Shown here one piece after another: positions 22,217 through 34,465 of a stretch of 64,000 bases of DNA. The notes under the pieces are model-generated. The model was not told the origin of the DNA and did not search any database. It saw only the letters and a list, made by a program, of their open reading frames with translations. Position numbers and translations under genes: made by a program. The stretch lies in NCBI RefSeq assembly GCF_030445035.2, contig NC_080673.1:201126216-201190215 (forward strand), given 5' to 3'. Position 1 is the first letter of the stretch. Every line of letters begins with the position of its first letter. The stretch is from Dasypus novemcinctus. Taxonomy: Eukaryota > Chordata > Mammalia > Cingulata > Dasypodidae.

Positions 22217-23735
22217 AATACATATATGGTAGTTGTTGAAGGAATGGGAACTTTGATTTTGTCTTCATTACTGCTCAGATGTTTCAGTTCTCGCCAGCTA
22301 GAGCAGAAATCATAAATCTGTCTACAATGACCAGAGCTTTGCCAGGCATGAGCAGGGATTCTAGAACAGATGAATAAAAAATAATTAACATGGAAGTCCT
22401 GGTGAATTTGTTGTCTTCCTAATGTGTGCAGATGCAGTCAGCTGAATAACAGCCTCCTAAACTTAAATCACTTGTAAATATGTACATAACGGGGCAAAAG
22501 GGTCTTTGCACAGGTGATGAAGTTAAGCATCTTGAGGTAGCATCTACTCCTGCGTAACAATAGTACCATAAACTTAGCACCTTAAGACAAAGAGGAAGAA
22601 AGAAATCTTGACTTCAGGCATCTTCATTCTTTTCTCCCTCCTCCCTTCTTATTTTGCTCTACCAGTGATCAGGCCCTTGCTTGGCTGACCAGGGTGAGGA
22701 GTTGAGAGGAGAAGAAAGCTGAGCGAGGGGAGAGATGGAGGGAGAAGAGGAAGATTGGTTGTGGACTTGAGGAGGCACAAGGGGAAGAGAGAGAGAAGAG
22801 AAGAATGCAGTTGACATTGGACTTCGGGATAGAGATGAGCAAAGAGCATTTTTAGGAAATTGTACTATATTTTGTAGTGAAATTCTGCTTACGTGGCTCT
22901 GTCAAGACTGACATTGCTGTTCAATGATTGGAAGTCAGATTTGCATTTGTCTTGGTAATGACATTGTTCTGGAAAGTTTAGTGTTCATTAGGTTGCAAAC
23001 ATCAGAAAAAAACTCATTCCAAGTTGATTTAACCTATGTGTGAAATATGTTGTTTCAATAGTTGGAAAGCTCAGAGGTGGGTCAGGCTTTACGTTTGTTT
23101 GATCCAGAACCTATACACCCACAAGTCATTGCTCTGGTTCTCCACAATCCTCTCAGTTCTCTCTTCCTCTGGGTGTCATTTGTCAGCCTTGTTCATAGGC
23201 TGGCTTCCTTCCCTGGTGGCTGCCAGCAGCTCCTGGAGCTATGTACTTTCTCCTTCAGGTCTAGAGGACAGAGATAGCCCCTCTTTCCTCAGGCATCAAA
23301 GAGCTTTATTATGCTTGGACTAACTCAGGTCATTTGCCCATCCCTAAGTTGATAAATATGGGGGTGGGAATTCTTCCATTGGCTTAGTCTAATCAGGACT
23401 CTGGGGTGAGGTGTGCTCAGTCCTTTGCAAGCCTGCTCTGTAGCCGGGCTTGGGGAGAGGGGACACAAATGACCTCCCAAGCCCATGCAGTGTCTTTTTG
23501 TGAATCAGAGAAAGGTGTCACCTCTGAAGGTGCAGCCTCAACCTAGTTTCACAGTTTAAGAGCAGAGGGAGCTGAATTTCAGCTTCATAACCACAGGTGG
23601 AATGTCTGAGTGTGGGTGAGGAATGGGTGCTGGACACAAGGTCAGTGTCCACTATGAATAAAGAATAAGGTGAAAACAAGGAAGACCAGTTATAGTCAGT
23701 TAACAGGTGTGTTTGAGATTCACAAGACAGCATGA
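22217..23735. other. Unique sequence with a purine-rich tract
   Basis: 22430-22545 (AATAACAGCCTCC, GGGTCTTTGCACAGGTGATGAAGTTAAG) resembles the 5' half of the LTR family at 21811 and is probably another fragment. 22690-22806 is strongly purine-biased (GA-rich) on the plus strand. No gene is recognised. Confidence 0.45.
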
Positions 23736-23739
23736 ATAT

Positions 23740-24185
23740 CAGGTCATGTCTTTGCTTAAAACCCTTTCAAAGTTTCTTCATCCCCTGCAGGATACGGTTC
23801 TTGATCCTCAGCATGACCTAAAAATGTCTACCATGATCCAGCACCTGTCAATCTGTCGTGCCCAATTTCCTTCCCCCACCCCTCAGGACAAACACTTCTC
23901 ATCTGGCCATCTACCCATGCTAAACAACTTAAAGTATTTTGAAAACCTTGCACAGTTTTGTGCCTCAGGACATTATCATATGCTCTTCCACCTACCTGGA
24001 ATAGCCTTCCCTTCTCTCTCCATCTGGCAAACTCAAGTTCAGCATCATTTCCCAGAATGTCTTCCCTGATCTCTCCAGGCAGGGCCTACCATGTATCTAA
24101 GGGTCCCCACTTGCTCTGTGCCCCAAGGTGCTGGTATGTTTATGTGTGTCTTCCTCACTAGAGTATGTCTCTGGAGAGCAGGAAC
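23740..24185 (+). repeat. L2 LINE 3' fragment
   Basis: GCTTAAAACCCTTTCAAAG, TGCAGGATACGG, TACCTGGAATAGCCTTCCC, CTTCCCTGATCTCTCC and AGTATGTCTCTGGAGAGCAGG follow the order of the L2 3' region. Diverged, with approximate ends. Confidence 0.75.
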
Positions 24186-24339
24186 TGCCATTAATAATGA
24201 CAAGAGTCACAACAATAATACCAGGATAATTTATCCAATATTACACACCAGGAAACTGACCACACAGATAAGCCAGTTGCCACTGCCCATGAGCCCATAT
24301 ATATCCATACCTCAGGCCACTTCTCTTTCCAAGTGAAGT

Positions 24340-27300
24340 AGATGAGCAGATCCACCATCTAACGTTTGGCCAATTAGGAGGATTTTCCCTTGCCATAGTC
24401 TTTCAGGCTGCCCCTGAGTAGAGGTGCAGTGGAAATCTATTTTTGTCTCACACCAACACACTGAACAGACCTATTTATAAACCCAGCTCCGGTTTTTCCT
24501 CCTCCAAGAGTCATAGGCAACACCCATGAGCAATAGGCATGAGCTGAAGGAGAGATGTTGGTGCAGCATTTATGGATGACCTGGGTGTCTGTTCAGCACA
24601 TTGTACCCTCTGGACTAGCTTCAGCCCAGTCTCAGACTTACCCCTTCTGTTTTACGATGGGTGACCACTGGTTATACCTGACTTTGTGGCTTGGTGAATC
24701 TAACAGTTCCCGACATGTAATGAGCACTTCTGATAATATGCTCTGTTAATTCCCTAAGGTCAAAAACTCTTAATCCGGGCCATGAGCATGCCTTTCAAGT
24801 GGTTTCCATGTTCTTCTGCAGATAACATGGCTTTTCTCCAAAGCTCTAGGGTCTGCATTGTGGCTTTCCCACTAGTGCTTGTCAGAGACCCCCCACAATG
24901 TTTCTTCCTACCACAGTACCTTTAATTACTGGGTCACATGACCCAAGCAGCAGTTCTGCTCATGCCACAACCCATTCTCACTCTGGGTCCCCTGTAAAGC
25001 CAAGCAACCTTTTGCAACATTGGATTAATAGGTCAAGCAGTATTTTCAAGTGTGGCATATACTTGCTCCAAAACTCAAGAATTGTGATTCTTAATTTTAT
25101 GAGGTGAAAGGTGCAATCACTTGTCCTTTACTTTGAGGGACAGTCCTCATTTCTCTAGACCACTAAGTCCCTAAAAACTTCACTTATGTGGCAGTCTCTT
25201 GAATTTTTATAGAAGTTGTCTCCCACTCTTTGGAGATATCTTAACAAGGATTCGACGTGTCAGCTATTTCATGCTCATTAAGTCTAATTAACATGATGCC
25301 ACAAGTGTGGTGGACCAAGGTGATATTTTTTGGTAGGTCCAGATGGTTCCTTTAAACTGTATTGACAAAAAGTGGGAGAATTAACCAATACTTAGGGAAA
25401 AGCTGTGGATGCATACTGTTGTGCATCCCATATGAGTACATGATGTTTTGGATCCTTTTTCCTGATGGGTATCAAAAACAATGCATTATGCACATCAATA
25501 GCCACACACCTTTTATTTATTTATTTTTTAGTCTTTATTTTTTCAATATTACACTAAAAAAATATGAGGTCCCCATAAATCTCCCACCCCCCTCACTCCA
25601 CTCCTCCCCCCATAGCAAAAATTTCCTCCATCATCATGAGACATTCATTGCATTTGGTGAATACATCTCTGAGCACTGCTGCACCTCATGGTCAATGGTC
25701 CACACCATAGCCCACACTTTCCCACGTTCCACCCAGTGGGCCATGGGAGGACATACAACGTCCGGTAACTGTCCCTGCAGCATCACCCAGGACAACTCCA
25801 AGTTCCGAAAATGCCTCCACATCTCATCTCTTCCTCCCATTCCCCACATCCAGCAGCCACCATGGCCACTTTCTCCACACCAATGCCACATTTTCTTCAA
25901 TTACTAATCACAATAGTTCATGAATAGAATATCAGTAAGTCTGCTCTCATCCATATTCTATTCCTCCATTCTGTGGACCTTGGAATGGCTGTGTCCATTC
26001 CACATCTATATCAAGAGGGTGCTGAGATTCCACATGGATTCTGGATGCAATCCTCCTGCTTTCAGTTGTAGGCACTCTTGGCTCCATGGTGTGGTGGTTG
26101 ACCTTCAACTCCATGTTATCTGAGTGGGGTAAATCCAATAAACCAGAGGCCACACACCTTTTATTTGAAGCTGTGTTAAATCTTCTCTAGTAAAGTTACA
26201 ATGTCTGGCACAGCAGGTACAATTGGGGCTATTAATTGGTTAAATTTGTGGTGATCCCTTGTTATCTGCCATGATCCACCTTAGTTTTTTAGGGGCCAGG
26301 GTGGCAAAATAAATAGCAGATATGATAAAGATCACCATCTCTTTCTTTCTTTGGGTCTTTGAGGGCAGCATTAATTTTCCCAGGTGTGAAATTGGTTTTG
26401 ATTTACCATCTTGGCCAAAGGCAGGTGCAGTTTCAAGTGTTTCCATTTAGCTTTTCTTATTACAATGGTTCTTACCCCATACGTCAAGAGACCTGTGAGA
26501 GCATTCTGTGAACTTATCCATTGTGATATACCTTGAGAAGTGGGGAAAAGGCCCTGTGGATCTACTGGGATATGGAACTGAGCCAGGACTTTACATATCC
26601 AGGACCTTCATAAGCTCCTCCTATCTCAGCAGAGCCTTGATGATGCTTTGGGTCCCCAGATTTGAGTGTCAGCTTAGACCATGTATCCAGCAGTCCTCAA
26701 AAGATTTGGGTATTTTCTTTCAAGTATGTGATTAGCCAAGCAAATGGAAACGTGTTCTTTGGGAAAGGTGCTGGAGACTCACTCCTATGTACTCTTGCTG
26801 CAGTGTTACATCATCCTTCCTTAGGGGACCTATACTCTTTCCCAATGAATCAGTTCTTGAGACCTGATTCTGATCTTACAGTGTGCAAGGGATTATAGCT
26901 TTTCATTGAGGTGGCTAACAGCCTTCTGCTCATCCATTCTTGATCTCCTTTGGCTACATCAGGTAATGCCTTTTTTTTTTTTTTTTTTCCTGCTTCCTAG
27001 ATATCTTGTCTTAGGGATACCATGTTCTATTAGATCTATGAACCCCATGCTCATAGATCCTCATGGGCCATGGACCCCTGGCTGCCCCTTTATGTGATCA
27101 TTATCACCTTGTTTCTGAAAGTAAAATGCTGCCACCAGCCTTCTGCTATTTTCAGATCATATCATCCCCACTGCTACTAAGTAGCCTGGTTTATAACAGC
27201 ATCTTCTACCATCAGAGGACATCCACCTTGGAGGCTCTCAATGATGCTTCTGCCCCTCTTACCAGGGCATTTCAAAAAGCCTTGGTAAATGGAGGGTTCT

Positions 27301-28440
27301 TTGAGCCTTCCCAGAGAACACAGGTAATGAGTCTTCTGGTCTGATATGTAGATCCATTATAGAATGCCTACTTTTCTGAGCCTTTTTGTCCCTTCTTCCA
27401 GAATTATCCACCACAGTTCAGGCATTTATACGCCCATGAATGAACTCTTTTTCTATGTTTCCAAGAACAGTATATTAAAACCATCTCTTGGGTTCCTTCC
27501 GGGCTGTGAAATCCTCTATAATGGGATAATGCCCCCATATTAAAAAAAAAACAACAACCCTCTCTTACCCATAATTGATCAAGTACTTTCAGCTTCCCCT
27601 TCCAAGAACATTTTCCAAGTTCCTACTGGTACATGTTTGCTAGCCCTGAAATTTTGGGGCCATGTAATTTTTATTCTCCCTCAGCATACTCAGCCCTTCT
27701 CTATTTGGATGATGCAAAGATTTGACACTATTAGTCTAATGGCCAGAAGAGAAGGGGAGGCAAGGGTTGTCTTATAAGGCACCTGCCTTATTTGAGACTT
27801 CTGCATAGTCTTCAAGCCAGGGATCTCCCCACAATCATTTAACAAAGTGGACGGGCCACTTTTGCAGGATTAAAGGGTACAAGGGAACTTTAAAGTTCTC
27901 AATTGTATCCATTCAGATATCTCCACTTCAAGTCTCAAGGTTCTCTTTTCCTAATAATTGTTCTGACTTTGGCATAGGAAGCTTGCTTAGGCTGAGAATC
28001 CAACCTTCTCTGAAGTTCTGCCACTCTTACAATGAAATCTTGTGCTCCTGGTCTCCAGCAGTCTGCCTTCTACATGCAGAGATGAAAATCTCTTGCGTCA
28101 AGGAGATCCTCTGTTGTTCTCACTTTTCTTTTAATTGGTGATTAATCAATCTGAACTCATCACTTTCTCCCTTCAGTTTATCAGTGGGGTTTAGCAACAG
28201 TCACTAAATTTTATAGATTTCATAGTTCCTGTTTCCCAGATACCTCTCAAACATCAGAGGCATTGCAGAGGCTAATGCACCCCTGCCAACTCTGTATTGC
28301 CTTAATTTATGCAGGTGAGATCCTTAGCAGTTGTGTTGCTACAGCATGCCAGGGACTATCAATCATCCCCTTACTACCAGGGACAGGGACCTCACTACCA
28401 CCTAGCTTGTGAGGAATCCAGCTCCAGATTCCCACTAAGG
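24340..28440 (-). mobile_element. ERV-L-type internal remnant, decayed
   Basis: On the minus strand the sequence aligns from memory with the internal part of ERV-L class endogenous retroviruses. Recognisable words in plus orientation are GGGTCCCCAGATTTGAGTGTC and AGTCCTCAAAAG (about 26660-26700), CAGGTGCAGTTTCAAGTG (26422 on) and GATGCTTCTGCCCC with AAATGGAGGGTTCTTTGAGCC (27240-27310). Order implies gag at the right (about 27-28.4 kb), protease around 26.3-26.9 kb, reverse transcriptase around 25.2-26.3 kb and RNase H/integrase to the left. No reading frame of useful length survives; stops and indels occur throughout, so it cannot encode proteins. I do not see its LTRs. A 630-bp family X copy (25519-26148) interrupts it. 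Gene boundaries are inferred. Confidence 0.65.
25519..26148 (-). mobile_element. Family X retroposon with 18-bp duplication
   Basis: A 5'-truncated copy of family X. The reversed tail is TTTATTTATTTTTTAGTCTTTATTT-like at its left end, and the body includes GAGCACTGCTGCACCTCATGG and GTGTGGTGGTTGACC. A perfect 18-base duplication GCCACACACCTTTTATTT brackets it (25501-25518 and 26149-26166). This proves target-primed retroposition and defines the 3' end of the family exactly. It splits the ERV-L remnant. Confidence 0.93.
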
Positions 28441-28479
28441 TTTGTTTTCCTTGGACTACTCCCCGTACTGAGTATTTTG

Positions 28480-28640
28480 GGTTGGGTTCCCCAGGATTAG
28501 AGCCTGAGACAAGGATTCTCGTGCAATTGATATATTGAGGGAGCACTCAACTGAACTCTGTAAGGGAGTCAGAGATGCAGGACAGGGCAGGGAAGCAGCT
28601 TGGCAGAGATGTGAGTGCAGCTGAAGTTAAGTCTTAGCTT
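28480..28640. repeat. Dispersed repeat, family not named
   Basis: GGGTTCCCCAGGATTAGAGCCTGAGACAAGG and the following GATATATTGAGGGAGC resemble 41800-41880 in this window (GGGTTCTCCCAAAAGCAGACC...GGATTTGATC...TTAATTTGGG). It is a diverged copy of a common mammalian interspersed repeat that I recognise but cannot name with certainty. Confidence 0.45.
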
Positions 28641-30069
28641 GATTCCATGGGGAGCTCTGGACTATCTCATCTTGAGACAACGTGGGTGATACTTTGTATA
28701 TACACATTAGTCAGAAATTGGCTGCCGGCAGACCCTGGCCAGAGTGAGGACAGAGTGTAGCTTCTCAAATATATCGCAAGAGGCGGAGGGCAGTTCTCCA
28801 GAGAAGGGGGCAGCTGAGACCCATTAGCAGCCAACGTCATAGTAGTAGGGGTCAGGAGATGGGGAAGTGGGGGGTCTGGGCCAGGCACCATCAGCATTTA
28901 TAGTTTACATTTGAAGAAATATCATTTGGCTCTCTTATCTTTTAAAGTCAATGTCTTCTTTATCAACTTTGATTTTTGTCCCAGAAATCCTAAAAAGAGG
29001 AGGCACCAGTCAAATGACTACAACAAAATAGAACAGACATAAAAGAGGAATTGAGCTTGGCCAATGAAAATGCTTTGACTCAAATTGTTTCTAGCTATCA
29101 ACTAAAACTCACCTTTATGCCTTGGCACTTTACAGTTTACAAAGCACTTTCAAATCTCCTTGACTCAGATGATCCACATAACAACCTCGTGAGGTCTCCC
29201 TTTTCCCAGAAGAGTGAAGTGGCTTTTCCAAGGCAACAAAGTTGCTAAGTGCCTTCCTTATGCTCATTTAGATGCTGTTGCTTCTTCTTAAATCCACTTT
29301 TCCCTTCACTCAGAGAAAAATAATCTAATGCTTTAGAGTTACAAATGAACATATCAAGGCTTTTAAAGTTAATCATATAAGTTTATTTCTCTATTTGTAA
29401 ATGTACAATGGCCAGGTGTTCAAACAACGGTCTGCCTCTCTGGCTGCCTATTCATCTGCCCTTCCCATTTCTGGGTTATATCGAGGTTTGCTTTTTCCTC
29501 CCTCTGAAAAAAGGGCTGGACATTTTGACTTGTGGAAAATTTTTGGTTCGATAACCAACTGACAGCTGTTTGGCAGTGCCAGGTGGGGTGACGGGCTTTG
29601 CGCACAGTAGGCAGGTTTTCCAAAGTTCTTTGTTTGGAGCAGGGCATGGTGGTGTGTCCAAGAAGCTGTCTCGCAGCTGTTCCATTATGTGCAGCTGCAA
29701 ATCACTACAGTATGTCCCTGACGTTTTCCACTCTTCACACTGAGCCAGTAACTGTGTTTTTCCCTCTCTCCAGATGATAGAAAACCAGATTTAACATCCA
29801 GGCCAGCAATCCTTCTCCCACCCTGGCTGCATAACTCCTCCACTTCCTGCACTCCGGTGACCTCTCTTTTCGTAATCTCGACCCTGAAGTTCCTTTCTAG
29901 TTGTCCCGCTGAATCATCTCTTCTCAGGGCTCTCAACTCCGAAATTCCCTTCCTTGATTTGTCCTCCTTTTTGCCTTCCTTTTGGTCCTCTCTTTCACCT
30001 TCATTGTGATCTTAAGACTTTTTCCTTCTTCCTCTTCTCTTAGCCCATGCGGTCGTGTGAGGCTTTTGA
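28641..30069. other. Unique sequence with one MIR-like element
   Basis: 29120-29260 (TTTACAAAGCACTTTCAAATC, CATAACAACCTCGTGAGG) is a MIR/MIR3-type tail in reverse orientation. I see nothing else that can be named, and no gene. Confidence 0.45.
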
Positions 30070-31139
30070 TAATGGGTTAAGTGAACCCGTCCCTGTCCAT
30101 GGAAATCTATTGTGTGTGGGACCTTTGGCTTAGGTCACTGTTGATCGAATCGCTTTGGTTAAGGGCCTTTGATTCTACTGCAGGACGCAGGGTGGGTCCT
30201 AATCCTCTTACTGTTTTCTTTCATCAAAGGAGGGCTCAAAGCAGAGACACACAGAAAGAAGCAATGGCAACAGAGAAGAACCCAGAAACTGGAATCAGTG
30301 CAACACAGAGGCTGAGAGGAAGTCACTTCAGCCTGAAGCTGAAAGAGAAGAGGCCTCTGCCTGATGGCCCACAGCTGAGCTCAGGAGAAAGTGAGGCTGG
30401 AGGAGAAGGCAGAGGCTGGCTGCCATTTTGCCTTGCAATGGGACAGGTGTCCAGGTTGCCAGCAACCAACCTTTGATGAGACAGCATCTCTGATGATGCC
30501 TTGATTTGGATGTTTTCACAGCCTCAGAACTGTAAGCTTTTTTTTTTTTTTTCCTTCCCCTTCCCCTCCCCTGCCCTGCCATTTTTGGTGTCTGTGTCCA
30601 TTCACTGTGTGATCTTCTGTATGTATTTCTGTTTTTGTCTTCTCTCCTCATCTTTCTCCTTTAGGATTCACCGGGATTTGATCCTGGGGACTTCTGATGT
30701 GGAGAGATGTGTTCTGTCAATTGTGCCACCTCAGTTCCTGGTCTCTACTCTGCTTCACCTTGACTGTCCCCTTTGTCTCTCTTTTGTTGCATCATCATCT
30801 TGTTGTGTGACTCACTTGCACAGACACTGGCTCACCACACGGGCACTCGCGCGGGCACTTGCCTTACTATATGGGCACTTGGTTTGCCGCTTGGGCACCC
30901 ACATGGGTACTCAGCTCACTGTGTGGGCACTTGGTTCACTGCACAAGCACACTTTCTCTTCTTTTTCACCAGGAGGCCCCAGGGATCAAACCCAGATCTT
31001 CCCATATGATAGGCGGAGGCCTTATCACTTGAGCCACGTCCGCTTCCCACAACTTAAGCTTTTAACCTAATAAATTCCCATTATAAAAATTGACCCATTT
31101 CTGGTATATTGCATTGACAGCCTTTATCAAACTAAAACA
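30070..31139 (+). mobile_element. MaLR-like LTR interrupted by a SINE
   Basis: GGGTGGGTCCTAATCCTC, AGACACACAGAAAGAAGC, AGAAGAACCCAGAAACTGG, GATGATGCCTTGATTTGG and, after the SINE, CTAATAAATTCCCATT and CTAAAACA match the other LTRs of this family in the window (38781, 42206, 44014, 56104). The 5' boundary is approximate. The SINE at 30541-31050 separates the last 90 bases, including the AATAAA signal. Confidence 0.65.
30541..31050 (-). mobile_element. DAS-like SINE, dimeric, inside an LTR
   Basis: The minus-strand head GGGAAGCGGACGTGGCTCAAG is followed by a B-box region with GGTTTGATCCC. A second tRNA-like unit (30660-30745) contains GAGGTGGCACAATTGACAG and GGATCAAATCCC. The flanks AACTGTAAGCTTT (30528-30540) and AACTTAAGCTTTT (31051-31063) are a target duplication with one indel. 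The host LTR resumes exactly after it. Confidence 0.88.
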
Positions 31140-31144
31140 GCCCC

Positions 31145-31335
31145 CTCTATCCTGGTAAATTCCTACTCATTCTTCAAGACCCTAGCCAAATTGTCTTTCC
31201 CCTGTTAAGCCTCCTCTGATACCACAGTGAGCTTGGGTTGCTTCTTGCTCCAGGCCCTTGCAGGAACATTTTCACTCCTATATCATTGTCTTTATCAGAA
31301 CTGTACGAAATTTCTCACCCACTGAATTATGGGCT
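31145..31335 (+). repeat. L2 LINE 3' fragment
   Basis: TCCTACTCATTCTTCAAGACCC, TTAAGCCTCCTCTGATACC and AATTTCTCACCCACTGAATTATGGGC match the end of L2. Confidence 0.7.
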
Positions 31336-31745
31336 TAAGGCATTCTCTGAATGTAAATAAGAATAAGACAGTCTGGTGATGAGAGGTGAAGCCAAAATGC
31401 TCCCAGAGAGAAGGGAATTTGCAGATGCCAGAAAGGACTGGAAGCTGTGATGCAGCAGAAGTCGTGCAGTAGATAAAAAGGGTGAGAGAGTAGCTAATGG
31501 GTGGCAACAGGAGCAAGGGTGAGCAACAGTACCTGCTGCTAAGGAAAGAGAGGTGCTGAGGGACCTTCCAGATCTTGGTTCAAGAAAGGCCCCGGAGAAG
31601 CCTGCCATGTGGGTGTTAGATACCCACCCCCCTCTGCTGGGGACAGCCTGAGGGACTCTAGTCCTTCTAAATCACATAGCCTGATGTGGGGACCCTGCCT
31701 CTCCCCACCTGGAGCCTGAGGCCAGCCCTGGGGGAGGCTCTTATT

Positions 31746-32151
31746 TTATTTTTTAAGATTTATTTATTTATTTATTTTTATTTTCTCTCCCCTTCCCCCC
31801 CGTTGTCTGATCTCTGTGTCCATTCGCTGTATGTCCTTCTTTGTCCACTTGCATTCTCGTCAGTGGCACTGGGAATCTGTGTCTCATTTTATTGCGTCAT
31901 CTTGCTGCGTCAGCTCTCCATGTGTGCAGTGTCATTCCTGGGCAGGCTGTACTTTTCTCGTGCTGGGCGGCTCTCCTTGCAGGGTGCACTCCTTGCGCGT
32001 GGGGCTCCCCTGCGTGGCACGGCACTCCTTGCGTGCATCAGCACTGCGCTGGGCCAGCTCACCACATGGGCCAGGAGGCCCTGGGTTCAAGCCCTGGACC
32101 TCTCATGTGGTAGGCAGATGCTCTATCCATTGAGCCAAATCTGCTTCCCAA
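31746..32151 (-). mobile_element. DAS-like SINE
   Basis: The minus-strand head GGGAAGCAGATTTGGCTCAATGG and B box GGTCCAGGGCTTGAACCC are clear. The body is GC-rich and the tail is (AAAT)n A-rich (reversed at 31746-31790). The flanks GGGGGAGGCTCTTATT (31730-31745) and GGGGGCGGCTTTTAAT (32152-32167) are a target duplication with three differences. Confidence 0.88.
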
Positions 32152-32167
32152 GGGGGCGGCTTTTAAT

Positions 32168-34325
32168 ACCACTCGGGACTTGAAGATATTGAGCGTGGTG
32201 CCTAATCAAGCCTCCCTCCCCATAAACCTCTAAACCTCACTGCCTGTCCTGTTCCCTGGGGGCTCAGCATGGCCAGAGAGAGACAAGCGGCCTGGGTTTT
32301 GTAATGATGCTCCTACCCCTACTGACCAGATGGCCCTAAGCCAGCTTGTGAGCCCTCTGTTTGTTGCAGTTCTCATTGGTCAATGGGCTGATGCATTCAT
32401 TTTGAGACATTCATTTTGAGACAATGGGATGGAAAGCACTTAACACAGTGTTAGGCAAATGGCAAATGCCCCCTAAAGGAAACAGTGGTATTGCAGGTGC
32501 TGTTATTTCTATAGAAAGGAATCCATTGATTTTGTGGAATTACCATCTCCAGCCCCTGGACCTTCACGGCTGCGCTTCCTGGAGAAGCCCCTCCTGCCTC
32601 CTCCCCTGCCAAGCAGACGCCCCTGCTGCTGGCCCTTATCTCTTGCAGTGCAGCTCAGCCCTCAGGCTCTGCCGGACACACAAGTCCATAGTGCTGCCCT
32701 TCGAAAGTCCCCGTAGCACCCCAGCCCCGGGACACCCCCCTCCACTGAAACGCTCCCTTACTGCTGGGCACTTCAGACCCCTGGAAAGAGTGCCAGCTTG
32801 GACTCCTCCGTGCCCAGTCCTGTGGCCCCGGGACACGAAACACCGCCAGGGACTGGCCCCCAGGGACGCCTGGGGGTCCTGTCAGCTGAGCTGTCCTCAG
32901 GGCGTATCGGTCCCTTCCTCTGTCCTGAACACTTTCAGGTTTCAACTCCAGCCCACACTGGCTGCTGCCTCCCTCGAACGCTTCAGGCTCTGGTGTGAGA
33001 AAGGAAGGCAGAGGCTCGGGAACACAGAAGTTCTGAGCATCGGCCCAGACCCATCACGACCGCTGGTTTTCATTCTCTGTGGAGCCCCGGCCACCAGCAC
33101 TTTTTCTAGGGTGTGGATTGATTGAGTGGCTTGTTCACCCCAACTCTAGTGCTCGGCATATGGTAGAACCTCAGTAAATATTTCCTGAAGGAACACCCCA
33201 TGCTCTGTCTCCCTTATCCCCAAAGCCCTCAAGCACGCCAGGTGGCAGGTGACAGGTGAGGAGACGCGCTTGGATGTTAACTGCTTCTCCCGGGATTACA
33301 CAGCTGGCTCCACCCAGAGCCGGGAGGTTCACACTCCACCTGCCCCATCTCCTCCTGAGCAAACAGAGGCTCACGGATGCTTTGTGATGGGCAGACTATC
33401 CCCTAGGAGACATGAGGCATGAATAGGAAAGTGCCAGAGCTAAAGCTCCATCCACTGTGATCTCTCCAGATGGCTCCAGGTGAAATTAGGGGACCCCAAT
33501 TCACCGGAGGTAGGCAGGACATCCCAGAGGCATGCCGGATCCTCGTCTGTGGAAGAAGGACTATCTCTAGACCTCATCTGCTAGGGCCGACCTGGCTTAT
33601 CTGGTGCAGAAGGGGACAGGGACAGCATTTGTTGGGCACACTCTAGGTACCAGTTACCAACAAGAATTCAAAATCCAACTTGGTTAAAAACAAAAGTGAG
33701 AGAAAAAAAATCAAGTCAAAGAGAAAATAAGGGTGGTGAAAAAAAATCAAAGACAAGCAGCGGTGACATTGGTGCATAACATTTGCACAGTGACACTCAG
33801 GAGACTAGCTGGAGGTGAGTCATAAATTTGATTTTGACCTCTTTAGCAACCGGTGCAGAGGGACATGAGATCAGACATATGATTCACAGGGTCTGCAAGG
33901 CCAAAATAAACCAGGTACTGGACTGAGAGTCACACAACTAGCTCTGGTACCAGAGCTGGGAGAAACCTCCCCTGTTCCTGAGAAAGACGACACTGTGTGA
34001 AGTGGTTAGCAATGTCCTCAACAATTCCCAACCACGGGAACTCCAGTGGGCTGTTCATACAGCATACCTGAGTCCAGGCAAACGGCATCGCACCAGAACG
34101 GCAAGTCAATAGCATCTTGTATTGGGTGGGATGGCGTGAAATGTAGGACAGTGAGAATAGATGAACCTCAAGGCTCCAGGCCTGCCTCCATAAAAATCTC
34201 TGTTTTTTCCTCAACTGAATTTCTGATTTGATCGGGTGGTAGTCCCTGGAATTCTATTTTATGGTGCTAATGGTGTGCCGAACTGCTAGCTTGGGTGGCC
34301 ATCCAAGCTGATCTCTTTTAATCCT
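32168..34325. other. Unique GC-rich sequence, no gene called
   Basis: Contains a plus-strand open frame of 233 residues (32424-33125), the longest frame in the window. It has no recognisable domain, is overlapped by minus-strand frames and starts in ordinary sequence, so I do not call it. Reversed MIR-like words occur near 33240-33320. Confidence 0.45.
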
Positions 34326-34329
34326 CATG

Positions 34330-34465
34330 CCATCTCTAGGAGGTAAGTATTAGTGACTCCATTTTCAGGGCAGGGCACACGGGTTAGGCGACTTGTCCAC
34401 ATCACCCAGCTTGTAAGTAGCAAATTTGGGCTCCTGACCAGGTCGGTCTGATTCTACAGCTGAGG
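34330..34465 (-). repeat. MIR SINE fragment
   Basis: CCATTTTCAGGGCAGGGCACACGG, ACTTGTCCACATCACCCAGC and GTAAGTAGCAAATTTGGGCTC form reversed MIR. Confidence 0.7.

Noticed and set aside
25362..25907. Plus-strand frame of 181 residues
   Set aside because: It crosses the junction between the ERV-L remnant and the family X insertion and is antisense to both.
27690..27725. Plus-strand word reading Tyr-Leu-Asp-Asp, like a reverse transcriptase active site
   Set aside because: It is on the opposite strand to the ERV-L remnant, in the gag-side region, and has no supporting motifs around it. Chance.
32424..33125. Plus-strand open frame of 233 residues
   Set aside because: Longest frame in the window, but there is no recognisable domain, overlapping frames run on the other strand, and GC-rich DNA makes such lengths unsurprising. 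No splice or promoter context supports it.
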